A stretch of 64,000 nt of DNA from Haloferax sp. Q22. GTDB lineage: Archaea > Halobacteriota > Halobacteria > Halobacteriales > Haloferacaceae. A program made the translations under genes and the position numbers. Each line of letters begins with the position of its first letter. Position 1 is the stretch's first letter. Below, in pieces: positions 42,676-51,102 of the stretch. The notes under the pieces are model-generated. The model made no database searches. It worked only from the letters and a program-made list of their open reading frames with translations, and had not been told where the DNA came from. The stretch lies in contig NZ_LOEP01000014.1 in the NCBI RefSeq assembly GCF_001482285.1, forward strand, positions 1-64,000, written 5' to 3'.

Positions 42676-43713
42676 TCACTTCGTCGCGATTCGCTCCGAC
42701 CCCTTGTTCAGGAGCTGGTAGGTCCGCTTGGCGAGGTTCATGCCGACGCCGGTCGACTCGACGACGTAGTACGGGACGAGCTCGCCGCCGAACTTCGATT
42801 TGTAGTTGCAGAGCCGTTCCGTGTTCGCGCCGACGAGGTCGTACTTCGTGACCGACGCGAGCGCTTCGTCTTCGACGATGTCCTCGATGATGGTCCAGTG
42901 GAGCAGGCTGTTGATGCTGACGCCGTCGTACTCGCCGCGCGCGCCGCCGAGCCAGAAGTAGCCCACCTCGTCCGAGAAGGGAACGATCATCCCGCTGAGG
43001 TACTCGCCGTCTGGGTCGCGGGCGACGTACACGCGACACCGGTCGCCGAGGTTTTCCACCAGCGACTCGACGAACTCCCACGGCATTCCGAACGGTTCGT
43101 CCTGCTCGTCGTACCGCGAGACTACGTCGTCGTAGACGACGCGAGCGCCGTCGAGTCCCTCGTCCGCGATGGTGATATCGAGTTCGCGGGCTTGCCGAAT
43201 CTCGCGGCGGAGGCTGCTGCTGAACTGGGCCTGTATCTCGTCGAGCGAGCGCCCGCCGAGGTCGAGTCGGTAGGTGAAGGAGGGCTTGACCGCGAAGCCG
43301 GTCCACTCGAACGGACGGGGGTCGAGGTACGCCGGCGAACAGAGCAGGCGGACGAACGTCCGGTTCGAGCGGATGCCGAGCTCCTCGACCACGAGGTCGG
43401 CGAACTCGCGGTTCACCGACTCGTAGGCGCTCTGTTTCGGGCTGTTCGGCATCATCACCGGGCCGATGTAGGGAATCGCCATCGACGGCGGCGGCGAGAC
43501 GACGACCCGTCCGAGGGGGTTTCGGCGGACGAACGTCGGGAACAGCGCGACCGGTTCTTGGCCCTTGAAGACGCCGAACAGGTGCATTTCGCCGTCGAAG
43601 TGCTCGTCGATGGCGGCGAGCACCGCGGGGGTGTGGAAGACTTCGGTGCCCGACGAGGGGAGCGCGGCTCCCCACTCGTCGAGGCTCAGGGGTTCGATAC
43701 GGAGTTGTGACAT
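42676..43713 (-). CDS. FemAB-like GNAT aminoacyltransferase (copy 1)
   Basis: 345 residues. The fold is the double GNAT domain of FemAB/BioF2-type enzymes: VALFPTFVRRNPLGRVVVSPPPSMAIPYIGPVMM in the first domain, SSSLRREIRQARELDITI (the helix typical of Fem proteins), then YVARDPDGEYLSGMIVPFSDEVGYFWLGGA and NSLLHWTIIEDI, YDLVGANTERLCNYKSKFGG in the second. Bacterial relatives add amino acids from aminoacyl-tRNA to peptidoglycan. Archaea lack murein, so the acceptor here is probably a glycan or nucleotide sugar. A second copy lies next to it. Confidence 0.82.
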   Translation of the reverse strand: MSQLRIEPLSLDEWGAALPSSGTEVFHTPAVLAAIDEHFDGEMHLFGVFKGQEPVALFPTFVRRNPLGRVVVSPPPSMAIPYIGPVMMPNSPKQSAYESVNREFADLVVEELGIRSNRTFVRLLCSPAYLDPRPFEWTGFAVKPSFTYRLDLGGRSLDEIQAQFSSSLRREIRQARELDITIADEGLDGARVVYDDVVSRYDEQDEPFGMPWEFVESLVENLGDRCRVYVARDPDGEYLSGMIVPFSDEVGYFWLGGARGEYDGVSINSLLHWTIIEDIVEDEALASVTKYDLVGANTERLCNYKSKFGGELVPYYVVESTGVGMNLAKRTYQLLNKGSERIATK

Positions 43714-43765
43714 GTGTCGTAGTCGTGTGATTGGATGGTCGTCGGGCGATACGTCGGTCGGGTCG

Positions 43766-44854
43766 TCATCGGTGGAGGAACCCCGAGACGAGTCGCGACG
43801 GGAGGCTCGTCCCGTTTCCCCGGGACAGCATCTCTATGCCGGGGCCGAGGCGGCTCTTATACAGGTGCGCGATGGTTCTGACCGGGAGCGCGCCGTGCTC
43901 GATCTGGTAGAACGTGACGAGTTCGGGGTTGTACTTGCTCTTGTAGCGGTTGAGTCGGCGGTTGTTCGCGCCGACGAGGTCGTAGCGGTGCATCCCGGCG
44001 GCCATGCCGTCGCGCATGATGCGCCAGTCCAGCAGGTCGTTGACGTCGATGCCGAAGTCCCGCTGGGGTTTGACGCCGCCGAGCCAGCGGTAGAGCGTGT
44101 CGCCGTACTGCAGGACGAGAATCCCGCTCACGAACGCCCCGTCGTACCGGAAGACGTAGGGCCGGACCTGTCCCGCGGGGAGCGCGTCGTACAGGTCCAT
44201 GACGAACTGCGGCGGTACGTCGAACGACAGGTCCTGTTCCTCGTAGCGGTCTTTGACCAGCGTGAGAATCGAACAGATGTCGTCGCGGTCGCCCTCCTCG
44301 ACACCCGAGACGAGCTTTCGGCCGTCGCGGATGTTCCGCCGGGCGCTCCGGCTGAACGACATGAGGAGGTCCTCTTCGCCCCGGGTCAGGTCGACGTTGT
44401 AGGTGTACTTCGGCGACACGTCGCAGCCGCCCCACAGGAACGTCCGCATGTCGGTGTAGTAGTCGCCGACGCGGACGTGCGTGTAGTTCGGGCCGATGTG
44501 TTCGTCCAGCCACTCGGTACAGCCGTCGATGAACTGGTTGCGGCGGCGCTCGAACTTCCGGCTCTTGATGTTGCCGGCGTCGAGCATCACGGGCCCGAGA
44601 TACGGGACGCCGATGTGCGGCGGCGGGGAGAACGCCGTCTTGACCAGTCCCTTCCGAATCTCGAAGACTGGAAACAGCCCGACCGGCTCTTCTGTCTTGA
44701 AGCCGACGAGCAGGTGAAGTCTCGAGTTCGAGTACTTCGCCTGCAGTCGCAGCGCCTCGTACTGGTGGAAGAGACTCGCCTGACTCGACCGCTCGACGTA
44801 CGTGTCCCACTCGTCGCGGTCGCGGTGGTCGAACTCGACAATCTCGATGGTCAT
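43766..44854 (-). CDS. FemAB-like GNAT aminoacyltransferase (copy 2)
   Basis: 362 residues from the ATG at 44854. It shares the block order of the neighbouring copy: VGLFPVFEIRKGLVKTAFSPPPHIGVPYLGPVML, SFSRSARRNIRDGRKL, YVFRYDGAFVSGILVLQYGDTLYRWLGGVKP, NDLLDWRIMRDGM and YDLVGANNRRLNRYKSKYNPEL. The two proteins clearly come from a duplication but have diverged. They are on the same strand, 52 bp apart. The TTTGTTAT element at 45080 lies ~225 bp upstream. Confidence 0.82.
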   Translation of the reverse strand: MTIEIVEFDHRDRDEWDTYVERSSQASLFHQYEALRLQAKYSNSRLHLLVGFKTEEPVGLFPVFEIRKGLVKTAFSPPPHIGVPYLGPVMLDAGNIKSRKFERRRNQFIDGCTEWLDEHIGPNYTHVRVGDYYTDMRTFLWGGCDVSPKYTYNVDLTRGEEDLLMSFSRSARRNIRDGRKLVSGVEEGDRDDICSILTLVKDRYEEQDLSFDVPPQFVMDLYDALPAGQVRPYVFRYDGAFVSGILVLQYGDTLYRWLGGVKPQRDFGIDVNDLLDWRIMRDGMAAGMHRYDLVGANNRRLNRYKSKYNPELVTFYQIEHGALPVRTIAHLYKSRLGPGIEMLSRGNGTSLPSRLVSGFLHR

Positions 44855-45073
44855 GGGCTGCGGGAGGACCGGCGGTCTTCGCGCTGCGTCCGTTGTCGTC
44901 GACACCCTCGACTGCGGTCGTCGCGTTCGCTCTGTCCGAACCGACCAATTCGACCGAAATCAGCCGATTCACCCGCCGACTCGGCGGCCCCGTAAATCGA
45001 CCCGCGATCCGGTCGGGCCGCGTCAGCGTGTATCATTCGAAAAGACATTCTCGAACTACTGTGACGGGAGGAT

Positions 45074-45090
45074 GGGGATTTGTTATGAAG
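45074..45090 (-). promoter_or_regulatory. TTTGTTAT element, copy 1
   Basis: GGGGATTTGTTATGAAG on the plus strand (reverse CATAACAAATCCCC), in the gap upstream of the FemAB-like pair. One of five copies with core GGG-N-TTTGTTAT in the glycan island. Confidence 0.5.
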
Positions 45091-45124
45091 CGACTAGCCG
45101 GCGTTCGCGCCGGCCTGTCCGCCG

Positions 45125-46444
45125 TCAGGGAGTCTCTGCCGTTGCCCGTAGGCGCTCGATACCGTCGGCGTCGATGCCGTAGCCGTGAGTCGGTTCTCCG
45201 GAGATCCTGGTGGCGACGTACTCGGCGATGGCGTAGGCCATCCACGCCTGACACCACCGCATGAGCGTCATGCGCTTGGTGTAAAAGCGGTGTTTGCGGA
45301 AGTAGAACCGACCCTCGGACGGGACGTACATGTTCGCCAGCGCCCAGTCAATGGCGCGCTCGGCGCGGTCGTACTGCCCGGCGTAGGTGAACACGAGGAT
45401 GCCTTGTGCCGTCGCGTGGATGTCGCGGGGGTAGGGGTGCTCCTCGTCGAAGTTGGGCGCACCGTCCTCGTCGAACAGTTCGCGGGCGTAGAAGTCGAGG
45501 CCGCGTTCGAGCGTCTCGTCGTACCGACCGCTGCCGACGAGTTGCTCGTAGCGCTGGAAGCACTCGACGATGAAGCCGTTGTGGTGGTTGTCCATCGAGA
45601 GGTGCGAGGCGCTCGCAGGCTCGCGGTAGTACCACCCGCCGCGGTCGGTCTGCTTGGACGCGACGAAGTCGTACACCTTCTCGGCGCGTTCGAGCAGTTC
45701 CTCGTCGCCGAAGTAGTCGTACAGCTCGACGAACAGTCGCGCCCCGATAGCCAGCGCGTTGAGGGTGTAGCTGTCCTTCGGGTGCGAGAGGTAGTAGTCC
45801 ATGACTGCGCCGTCGTCCTTCGGCCGGTAGTTGAGGTCGTTGAGCATCACGTCGACGGCGGTCTTGGCGATGTCCGGGTAGTCCGGGTCGAACTCCCGAC
45901 CCGCGAGGAGCGCCTTGACGCCGTAGGCCGTCGAGACGATGTTCGGCGAGTGTGGAATCCCCGACCGCGGGCCGTTGCGGCCGGAGATATGCTGGATGAC
46001 GTGGCGGTGACTACCGGCGAAGCCGCTGTAGCCCTTGGCTTGGTTCTCGACGAGCCACTCCGTCAGCGAGGCCGCGTCGTCGCGGTACGTCTCCGCCGGG
46101 CGGTCGCCGTCGAACCACTCGGCCAACTGGGCGCGGGTTCGGTTCGCCATGGCGAACAGCGTGATACCCTTGAAGTTTCGGCGCTTCTCGACGAGGAACA
46201 GCGGGCGGACGTTGACGGGCGAGCGCTTGATGAACTCCTGGACCGCGAGGTTGAACCAGCGGTTGTCGATGGGAACCGACAGCAGGAGCCTGCTGCTCAT
46301 GCCGTCGCCGTAGTCCCAGCCTTTGTAGTCGCGTTCGCGGGCGTAGTCGAGCACGTCGTCGAGTACGTCGACGTACCGCTGGAGTCGCTCCGTGTCGGCG
46401 TCGGCGTCGCCGTCCCGGTGATACTGCTTCGATGGTGGATTCAT
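45125..46444 (-). CDS. Alpha/alpha-barrel protein of glycan clusters
   Basis: 439 residues, cytoplasmic, no signal. Repeated helix-hairpin segments with conserved aromatics (HSPNIVSTAYGVKALLAG, DSYTLNALAIGARLFVELYDYFG, DNHHNGFIVECFQRYEQLV, DIHATAQGILVFTYAGQYDRAERAIDWALANMY, RWCQAWMAYAIAEYV) indicate an (alpha/alpha)6 toroid. That fold is shared by glycoside hydrolases, epimerases and prenyltransferases. Haloarchaeal homologues sit in surface-polysaccharide loci. The reaction is unknown; sugar binding is plausible given the HH and DN motifs. Confidence 0.72.
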   Translation of the reverse strand: MNPPSKQYHRDGDADADTERLQRYVDVLDDVLDYARERDYKGWDYGDGMSSRLLLSVPIDNRWFNLAVQEFIKRSPVNVRPLFLVEKRRNFKGITLFAMANRTRAQLAEWFDGDRPAETYRDDAASLTEWLVENQAKGYSGFAGSHRHVIQHISGRNGPRSGIPHSPNIVSTAYGVKALLAGREFDPDYPDIAKTAVDVMLNDLNYRPKDDGAVMDYYLSHPKDSYTLNALAIGARLFVELYDYFGDEELLERAEKVYDFVASKQTDRGGWYYREPASASHLSMDNHHNGFIVECFQRYEQLVGSGRYDETLERGLDFYARELFDEDGAPNFDEEHPYPRDIHATAQGILVFTYAGQYDRAERAIDWALANMYVPSEGRFYFRKHRFYTKRMTLMRWCQAWMAYAIAEYVATRISGEPTHGYGIDADGIERLRATAETP

Positions 46445-46497
46445 GATATAGAATAGCCTCTCTGAGGGGTATTGGCTGTCCGAGAGGAAGCCCGCTG

Positions 46498-46514
46498 GCG
46501 GCTTTGTTATGGAG
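46498..46514 (-). promoter_or_regulatory. TTTGTTAT element, copy 2
   Basis: GCGGCTTTGTTATGGAG on the plus strand, 54 bp before the start of the alpha/alpha-barrel gene. It overlaps a small inverted repeat (AAGCC ... GGCTT at about 46488-46504). Confidence 0.5.
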
Positions 46515-46540
46515 CCGATACCGGCCGACGCCGTCGAATT

Positions 46541-47542
46541 CTACTGAGAGAGCGAGTGATTCGTGCCGCCGGCGGTCGCGCTGTCGGTCTCCGCCTCGCC
46601 CGAGTCGTCGCGGGAATCGCGCTCGGCGAGGAACTCGCGATAGTACTCGGCGACGGGGCCGACCCACGCGCCGCGGTCGAGCGCCCGTTCGATGATGCGG
46701 CGGTAGAGCCGGCGGTAGCCGGGGAACTCGTCTTCGTTGAAGTACCGAGGGTGCCACAGCACCGTCATCACGGCGTCGTTCGCCTCGGCCTCGTCTAGGA
46801 GGCGCTCGCACTCGGCCCACGCCTCGTCGAACGCCGACCCGGGGTCGGGAAGCGACACCTCCATCAGCGTCAGCGGGAAGACGACAAAGTCGTCGTCGAA
46901 GGGTCTGAACGGCCGGTAGCCGTGTTGGAACCCGTTTTCCGAACTCGACCCGGGGCTGGCGTCGTACTTTAAGCCGAGTTCGCGGTGGTAGCGCCACGTG
47001 TTCGGCCCGAGTTTGAGGTGGTGCTGGCGGCCGCCGACGATTTCGTGGCCGAGCACCGCTTCGAGTTCGCGCTTTTCGGTTCGGAGGCGGTCGAAGTCGT
47101 CGCACGACCGGAACGAGCCGTGGATGCCGACCTCCCAGCCGCCCCCGTCGAGGTCGCGGACGGCGTCGGCTATCGACGCCGAATCGAGGTCGTACCGGCC
47201 GAGGTGTTCAACCCAGTTCTTCGGTTCGAGCCAGTCCGAAAGCGACCCCGTTTCGAGGAGGCTCGGCTCGTTGAGGAAGTAGAACGACGAGCGGACGCCG
47301 AGGTCGCGTTCGAGCGCCATGATATCCTCGAACTGCCAGTAGGGGTTCTCCCGCCGGAGGAGCGTCCGGAGGTGGTAGCTGGGGTTCGACTTCGCCGCAT
47401 AGTACAGCCCCTGATACGTCTTGTACGGGCGGTCCACGTCGTGGGTCAGACAGACCGCGAAGCCGGGGCCGGATTCGCTCGGCTCCGTGCGGGTTACGCG
47501 GAGGTCATCTCGCGCATCCGAGTCTCCCTTCTTCTCACGCAT
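46541..47542 (-). CDS. Polysaccharide deacetylase-family protein
   Basis: 333 residues from the ATG at 47542, overlapping the epimerase stop by 8 bp; the longer frame is the shadow of that gene. The NodB-like barrel has the metal Asp/His start FAVCLTHDVDRPYKTY, SSFYFLNEP, GGWEVGIHGSFRSCDDFDRLRTEKRELE and AVMTVLWHPRYFNEDEFPGYRRLYRRII. It would remove N- or O-acetyl groups from a saccharide. As the last gene of the Wbp-like operon it may trim the diacetamido sugar or a lipid-linked glycan. No signal peptide, so it acts in the cytoplasm. Confidence 0.85.
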   Translation of the reverse strand: MREKKGDSDARDDLRVTRTEPSESGPGFAVCLTHDVDRPYKTYQGLYYAAKSNPSYHLRTLLRRENPYWQFEDIMALERDLGVRSSFYFLNEPSLLETGSLSDWLEPKNWVEHLGRYDLDSASIADAVRDLDGGGWEVGIHGSFRSCDDFDRLRTEKRELEAVLGHEIVGGRQHHLKLGPNTWRYHRELGLKYDASPGSSSENGFQHGYRPFRPFDDDFVVFPLTLMEVSLPDPGSAFDEAWAECERLLDEAEANDAVMTVLWHPRYFNEDEFPGYRRLYRRIIERALDRGAWVGPVAEYYREFLAERDSRDDSGEAETDSATAGGTNHSLSQ

Positions 47543-48620
47543 TCTCGTACTCCGAGAGCGCGGCGACGATTCGCTCGGCGGCGCTCCCGTCACCGTACAG
47601 CGAGGGTTTTTCGGGAAGCGGGTCGTCATCGGTCAGCGCCGCCCGAATCGCGGTCGCGTCCGCGCCGACGAGGACGTTCCAGCCAGCGTCGACGGTTTCG
47701 GTCCACTCGGTTTCGTCGCGGAGCGTGAGACATCGGGCGTCGAGGTAGAACGCTTCCTTCTGGACGCCGCCGGAGTCGGTGGCGACGCGCTCCGCGCCGT
47801 CGAGCAGGCGGACGAAGTCGAGGTAGCCGACCGGCTCCACAAGGATGACGTTCTCGGCGTCGGCGAGCCGCGACCAGAGGCCGCTGGCTTCGAGCGCACC
47901 CTCGGTCCGCGGGTGGACCGGGAACACGACCGGGAGTTCCGACGACACGAGCCCGTCCACGATGCCTTCGAGGCGGTCGCGGTCGTCGGTGTTGGCGGCG
48001 CGGTGGACCGTCGCGAGGACGTACTCCCCGTCTCGGAGGTCGAGGTCGGCGAGTATCGACGACCGCTCGCGGGCGGTCTCGCGGACCCGGAGGACGGCGT
48101 CGTACTGCACGTCGCCGGTGACGGAGACGCCGTCGCGGATGCCCTCGGCCGCCAGCGTCTCGGCGGCCGATTCGGAGGGCGCGAACAGCAGGTCCGAGCA
48201 GTGGTCCGTCAGCACGCGGTTGACCTCCTCGGGCATCTCCCAGTTGTAGCTCCGCAGGCCGGCCTCGACGTGCGCCAGCGCGGGCTCGCGCTTTGCTGTC
48301 ACGAGTGCCGCCGCGAGCGTCGAGTTGGTGTCGCCGTAGACGAGCACCACGTCGGGCTCCTCGTCGGCGATGACGGCGTCCAGACGGGTCATCATCTCGG
48401 CGGTCTGGGCGGCGTGGCCGCCCGAGCCGACTCCGAGGTTGTAGTCTGGCTCTGGGATGTCGAGCTCGTCGAAGAACACGCCCGACATCGACTCGTCGTA
48501 GTGCTGGCCGGTGTGGACGAGCACCTCGTCGTGGTCGCGTCTGAGCGCGTCGGAGACGGGGAACGCCTTGATGAACTGCGGGCGCGCGCCGACGACCGAG
48601 AGCACTTTGAGGCGGTTCAT
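47535..48620 (-). CDS. wbpI: UDP-GlcNAc 2-epimerase family (WecB/WbpI-like)
   Basis: 361 residues from the ATG at 48620; a 694-codon open frame includes it but its upstream part is a shadow. Non-hydrolysing epimerase motifs: VVGARPQFIKAFP, HTGQHYDESMSGVFF, VYGDTNSTLAAALVTAK, HVEAGLRSYNWEMPEEVNRVLTDH, HPRTEGAL, and LVATDSGGVQKEAFYL. WecB acts on UDP-GlcNAc; WbpI acts on UDP-GlcNAc(3NAc)A. The operon has the three genes for C3 amination and acetylation, so WbpI-type activity is favoured by context. Overlaps both neighbours. Confidence 0.87.
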   Translation of the reverse strand: MNRLKVLSVVGARPQFIKAFPVSDALRRDHDEVLVHTGQHYDESMSGVFFDELDIPEPDYNLGVGSGGHAAQTAEMMTRLDAVIADEEPDVVLVYGDTNSTLAAALVTAKREPALAHVEAGLRSYNWEMPEEVNRVLTDHCSDLLFAPSESAAETLAAEGIRDGVSVTGDVQYDAVLRVRETARERSSILADLDLRDGEYVLATVHRAANTDDRDRLEGIVDGLVSSELPVVFPVHPRTEGALEASGLWSRLADAENVILVEPVGYLDFVRLLDGAERVATDSGGVQKEAFYLDARCLTLRDETEWTETVDAGWNVLVGADATAIRAALTDDDPLPEKPSLYGDGSAAERIVAALSEYENA

Positions 48621-50056
48621 CGGCTCGCACCTCCGTGCGGCGCGTCGGTCCCCACTGCGACTTCGGCCTCGGCCTCGGAGTCGGTCTCTGACGACTCGCC
48701 CCGCGGTCCGCCGCCGATTTCGTACACGCGGTGGCCGATGTCGCCGAGGGTGCCGCGGCCGTCGACGACGACGAGGTCGTCGAAGGCGGTCCAGTCGATG
48801 CCGTCGAACTCCTCGTGCGGCGTGACGACCACGGCCGCGTCGATAGCGCGGGTTGGCAGGTCGGCGAGCGAGACGGGGGTCGCGCCGAAGGACGCGACGA
48901 CCTCGTCGGAGAGCATCGGATCGACCGCGAGGACGGTCGCGCCGAGTTCGTTCAGTCGGTCGATGACGCCCGCAGCGGGCGTCGCGCGGGTCTCGGCGAC
49001 GCCGGGGCGGTAGGTGACGCCGAGGACGGCGACGGTCGAACCTTCGATGTCGCGTCCCGCCGCGGCCAGCTCGTCGCGGAGCTTGTCGGCGGTGAACGCC
49101 GGCATGCTGTCGTTGACCTCGCGGGCGGTCAGGAACAGCGGCGTCTCGGCCTCGACTCGGCTCGTGATGAAGTACGGGTACCACGGGATGCAGTGGCCGC
49201 CGACGCCCGGGCCGGGCGCGTGGATGTCGCAGTACGGCTGGGTGTTGGCCGCGTCGATGGCCTCGGTCACGTCGATGCCGAGGTCGTCGCGGAGCCGCGC
49301 GAGTTCGTTGGCGAGCGCGATGTTCACGTCGCGGTAGACGCCCTCGAACAGCTTCACGGCCTCCGCGGTCGTCGCGTCGCGCACGGGAATCACCTCGTTC
49401 GAGGTGAGCTCGCCGTAGACGAGCGCCGCGACGCGGGTGCTCTCGGCGTCGACGCCGCCGACGATTTTCGGGTGCGACTCGGTGATGTCGCGGAGCGCCC
49501 GGCCCGACGAGGTCCGCTCGGGGCAGAACGCCACCCCGAACTCGCCGGCTGAGAGACCGCTTCGCTCCGCGAGGTACGGGACGACGAGGTCTTTGCTCGT
49601 CCCCGGCGGGACGGTACACTCGACGACGACGAGGTCGCCGGGCGCGAGGCCCTGTGCGATGCTGTCGAGGACGGCCTCGAACGCCGCGAGGTCGGGTTCG
49701 CGGTCGTCGGTCAGCGGGGTCGGAACGATGATGACGTGAATCGCGGCTCCTTCAGCCGCGGCGACGCCGTCGGTGGTCGCCCGGAGCGCGCCGCGTTCGG
49801 CCTGCTCGGCGACTAACTCGGGGAGTCCCGGTTCCTTCGCCACGTGGCACTCGCCGTCGTTGACGCCGCGGACCACGTCCTCGCTGATGTCGACGCCGGT
49901 GACGTTACCCGTCGCGCGGGCGTAGACGGCCGCCAGCGGGAGGCCCATCTTGCCGAGGCCGTACACCGCGACGGGAACCTCGCCGGCGCGCAGGGCCCGC
50001 GTCTGTTCGTCGGGCGAACGGTCGGAGCCGTACAGTCCGGGGTGCTCGCGGCTCAT
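48617..50056 (-). CDS. wbpA: UDP-N-acetylhexosamine 6-dehydrogenase (WbpA/WecC-like)
   Basis: 479 residues. Rossmann start VPVAVYGLGKMGLPLAAVYA, VVVECTVPPGTSKDLV, the FCPERT block, the central LFEGVYRDVNIALANELARL helix, and the catalytic Cys near residue 288 in GPGVGGHCIPWYPYF. It oxidises the C6 hydroxymethyl of a UDP-HexNAc to the carboxylate with two NAD+. With wbpB, E, D and I beside it, the substrate is probably UDP-GlcNAc; WecC activity on UDP-ManNAc is the alternative. ATGA overlaps link it to the genes on both sides. Confidence 0.88.
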   Translation of the reverse strand: MSREHPGLYGSDRSPDEQTRALRAGEVPVAVYGLGKMGLPLAAVYARATGNVTGVDISEDVVRGVNDGECHVAKEPGLPELVAEQAERGALRATTDGVAAAEGAAIHVIIVPTPLTDDREPDLAAFEAVLDSIAQGLAPGDLVVVECTVPPGTSKDLVVPYLAERSGLSAGEFGVAFCPERTSSGRALRDITESHPKIVGGVDAESTRVAALVYGELTSNEVIPVRDATTAEAVKLFEGVYRDVNIALANELARLRDDLGIDVTEAIDAANTQPYCDIHAPGPGVGGHCIPWYPYFITSRVEAETPLFLTAREVNDSMPAFTADKLRDELAAAGRDIEGSTVAVLGVTYRPGVAETRATPAAGVIDRLNELGATVLAVDPMLSDEVVASFGATPVSLADLPTRAIDAAVVVTPHEEFDGIDWTAFDDLVVVDGRGTLGDIGHRVYEIGGGPRGESSETDSEAEAEVAVGTDAPHGGASR

Positions 50057-51102
50057 TGCCGGCCCTCCGGGGTCTCTGTCGTCTCCGCGGCCGCCGCGGC
50101 CCCGACGCTCCGAATCGCCGATTCGGCATCGGTCTCGATGCGCCGGGCGAGTTCGATGGCGCGCAGGCCGTCGGCCGGGGTGACGAGGACCGGGCCGCCG
50201 TCGGTCGCGGCGTCCACGAACGCCTGTAGCTCGCGCTTCAGCGGCTCGCCGGTGTTTATCATCGGCTGTTCCATGACCACCTCGTGGCGGTAGCGGACGC
50301 CCCCGTTGTCCCGGAGGTAGTCCGGCCGCGACTGGCGGAAAATCTGGACCGACTGGTTCAGGTAGTCGACCCGGATGAGCCGGTCGCGCGCGGTGATGTC
50401 GAGCGTTCGCGTCTTCTGCTGGGTAAGCCGACTCGCGGTGAGCGAGGCGATGACGCCGTTCTCGAAGGTCAGCTGCGCCGTCGCGTACTGCTCGTCGGGC
50501 GTGGCGGTCGCGGCCACGCGGTCGACCTCGGCGTCGACCAGCGAGAGCACCACGTCGATGTCGTGAATCATGAGGTCCATGACGACGCCGTCGCCCATCT
50601 CGCGATTCAGTGGCGGGCCGAGCCGGTTCGCGGTGATGGCGATGGGTTCGACGCCGTCGAGGAGGTCGGGGAGGGCTCGGACGGCCGGATTGAACCGCTC
50701 GATGTGGCCGACCTGCAGCACGACGCCGCGGTCCTCGGCGAGCGCGGCTAACTCCGCGCCCGCGTCGAGGTCGTCGACGAAGGGTTTCTCAACGAGCGCG
50801 TGGACGCCGGCGTCGATGCACTGCCGGGCGACCGATTCGTGATAGGGCGTCGGCACCGCGACCGTCACCACGTCGACATGTTCGAGAAGTTCATCGATTC
50901 CGTACGCGTCGGTGCCGAAGTCGGCGGCGACCTCGGCGGCTCGCTCTGCGTCCGCGTCGGCGACGCCGACCAGTTCGACGCCGCGAAGCTCCGCGTAGAC
51001 CCGCGCGTGGTTGGTTCCCATCGACCCGACGCCGATGACGCCCGCGCGGACCGGGCGCTCTCGGCCGCCGTCGGCGCGGAGTCCGTCGGGTTCTCGGCTC
51101 AC
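50053..51102 (-). CDS. wbpB: Gfo/Idh/MocA-family sugar 3-dehydrogenase (WbpB-like)
   Basis: 349 residues from GTG 51102, whose GTGA overlaps the aminotransferase stop. The N-terminal NAD loop is AGVIGVGSMGTNHARVYAEL, followed by TVAVPTPYHESVARQCIDAGVHALVEKPF (EKP motif) and VGHIERFNPAVRAL with the His typical of the family. In the Wbp pathway this enzyme oxidises C3 of UDP-GlcNAcA to the 3-keto sugar. The pairing with a DegT aminotransferase and a hexapeptide acetyltransferase supports that role. Confidence 0.85.
   Translation of the reverse strand: MSREPDGLRADGGRERPVRAGVIGVGSMGTNHARVYAELRGVELVGVADADAERAAEVAADFGTDAYGIDELLEHVDVVTVAVPTPYHESVARQCIDAGVHALVEKPFVDDLDAGAELAALAEDRGVVLQVGHIERFNPAVRALPDLLDGVEPIAITANRLGPPLNREMGDGVVMDLMIHDIDVVLSLVDAEVDRVAATATPDEQYATAQLTFENGVIASLTASRLTQQKTRTLDITARDRLIRVDYLNQSVQIFRQSRPDYLRDNGGVRYRHEVVMEQPMINTGEPLKRELQAFVDAATDGGPVLVTPADGLRAIELARRIETDAESAIRSVGAAAAAETTETPEGRQ

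Noticed and set aside
46488-46504. Small inverted repeat AAGCC/GGCTT as an operator shared by the glycan units
   Set aside because: It is present only at copy 2 of the TTTGTTAT element; the other four copies lack it.
47535-49619. A 694-codon frame joining the epimerase to a long upstream Arg-rich stretch
   Set aside because: The upstream half is the shadow of the dehydrogenase gene; the family start MNRLKVLSVVGARPQ fixes the true beginning at 48620.
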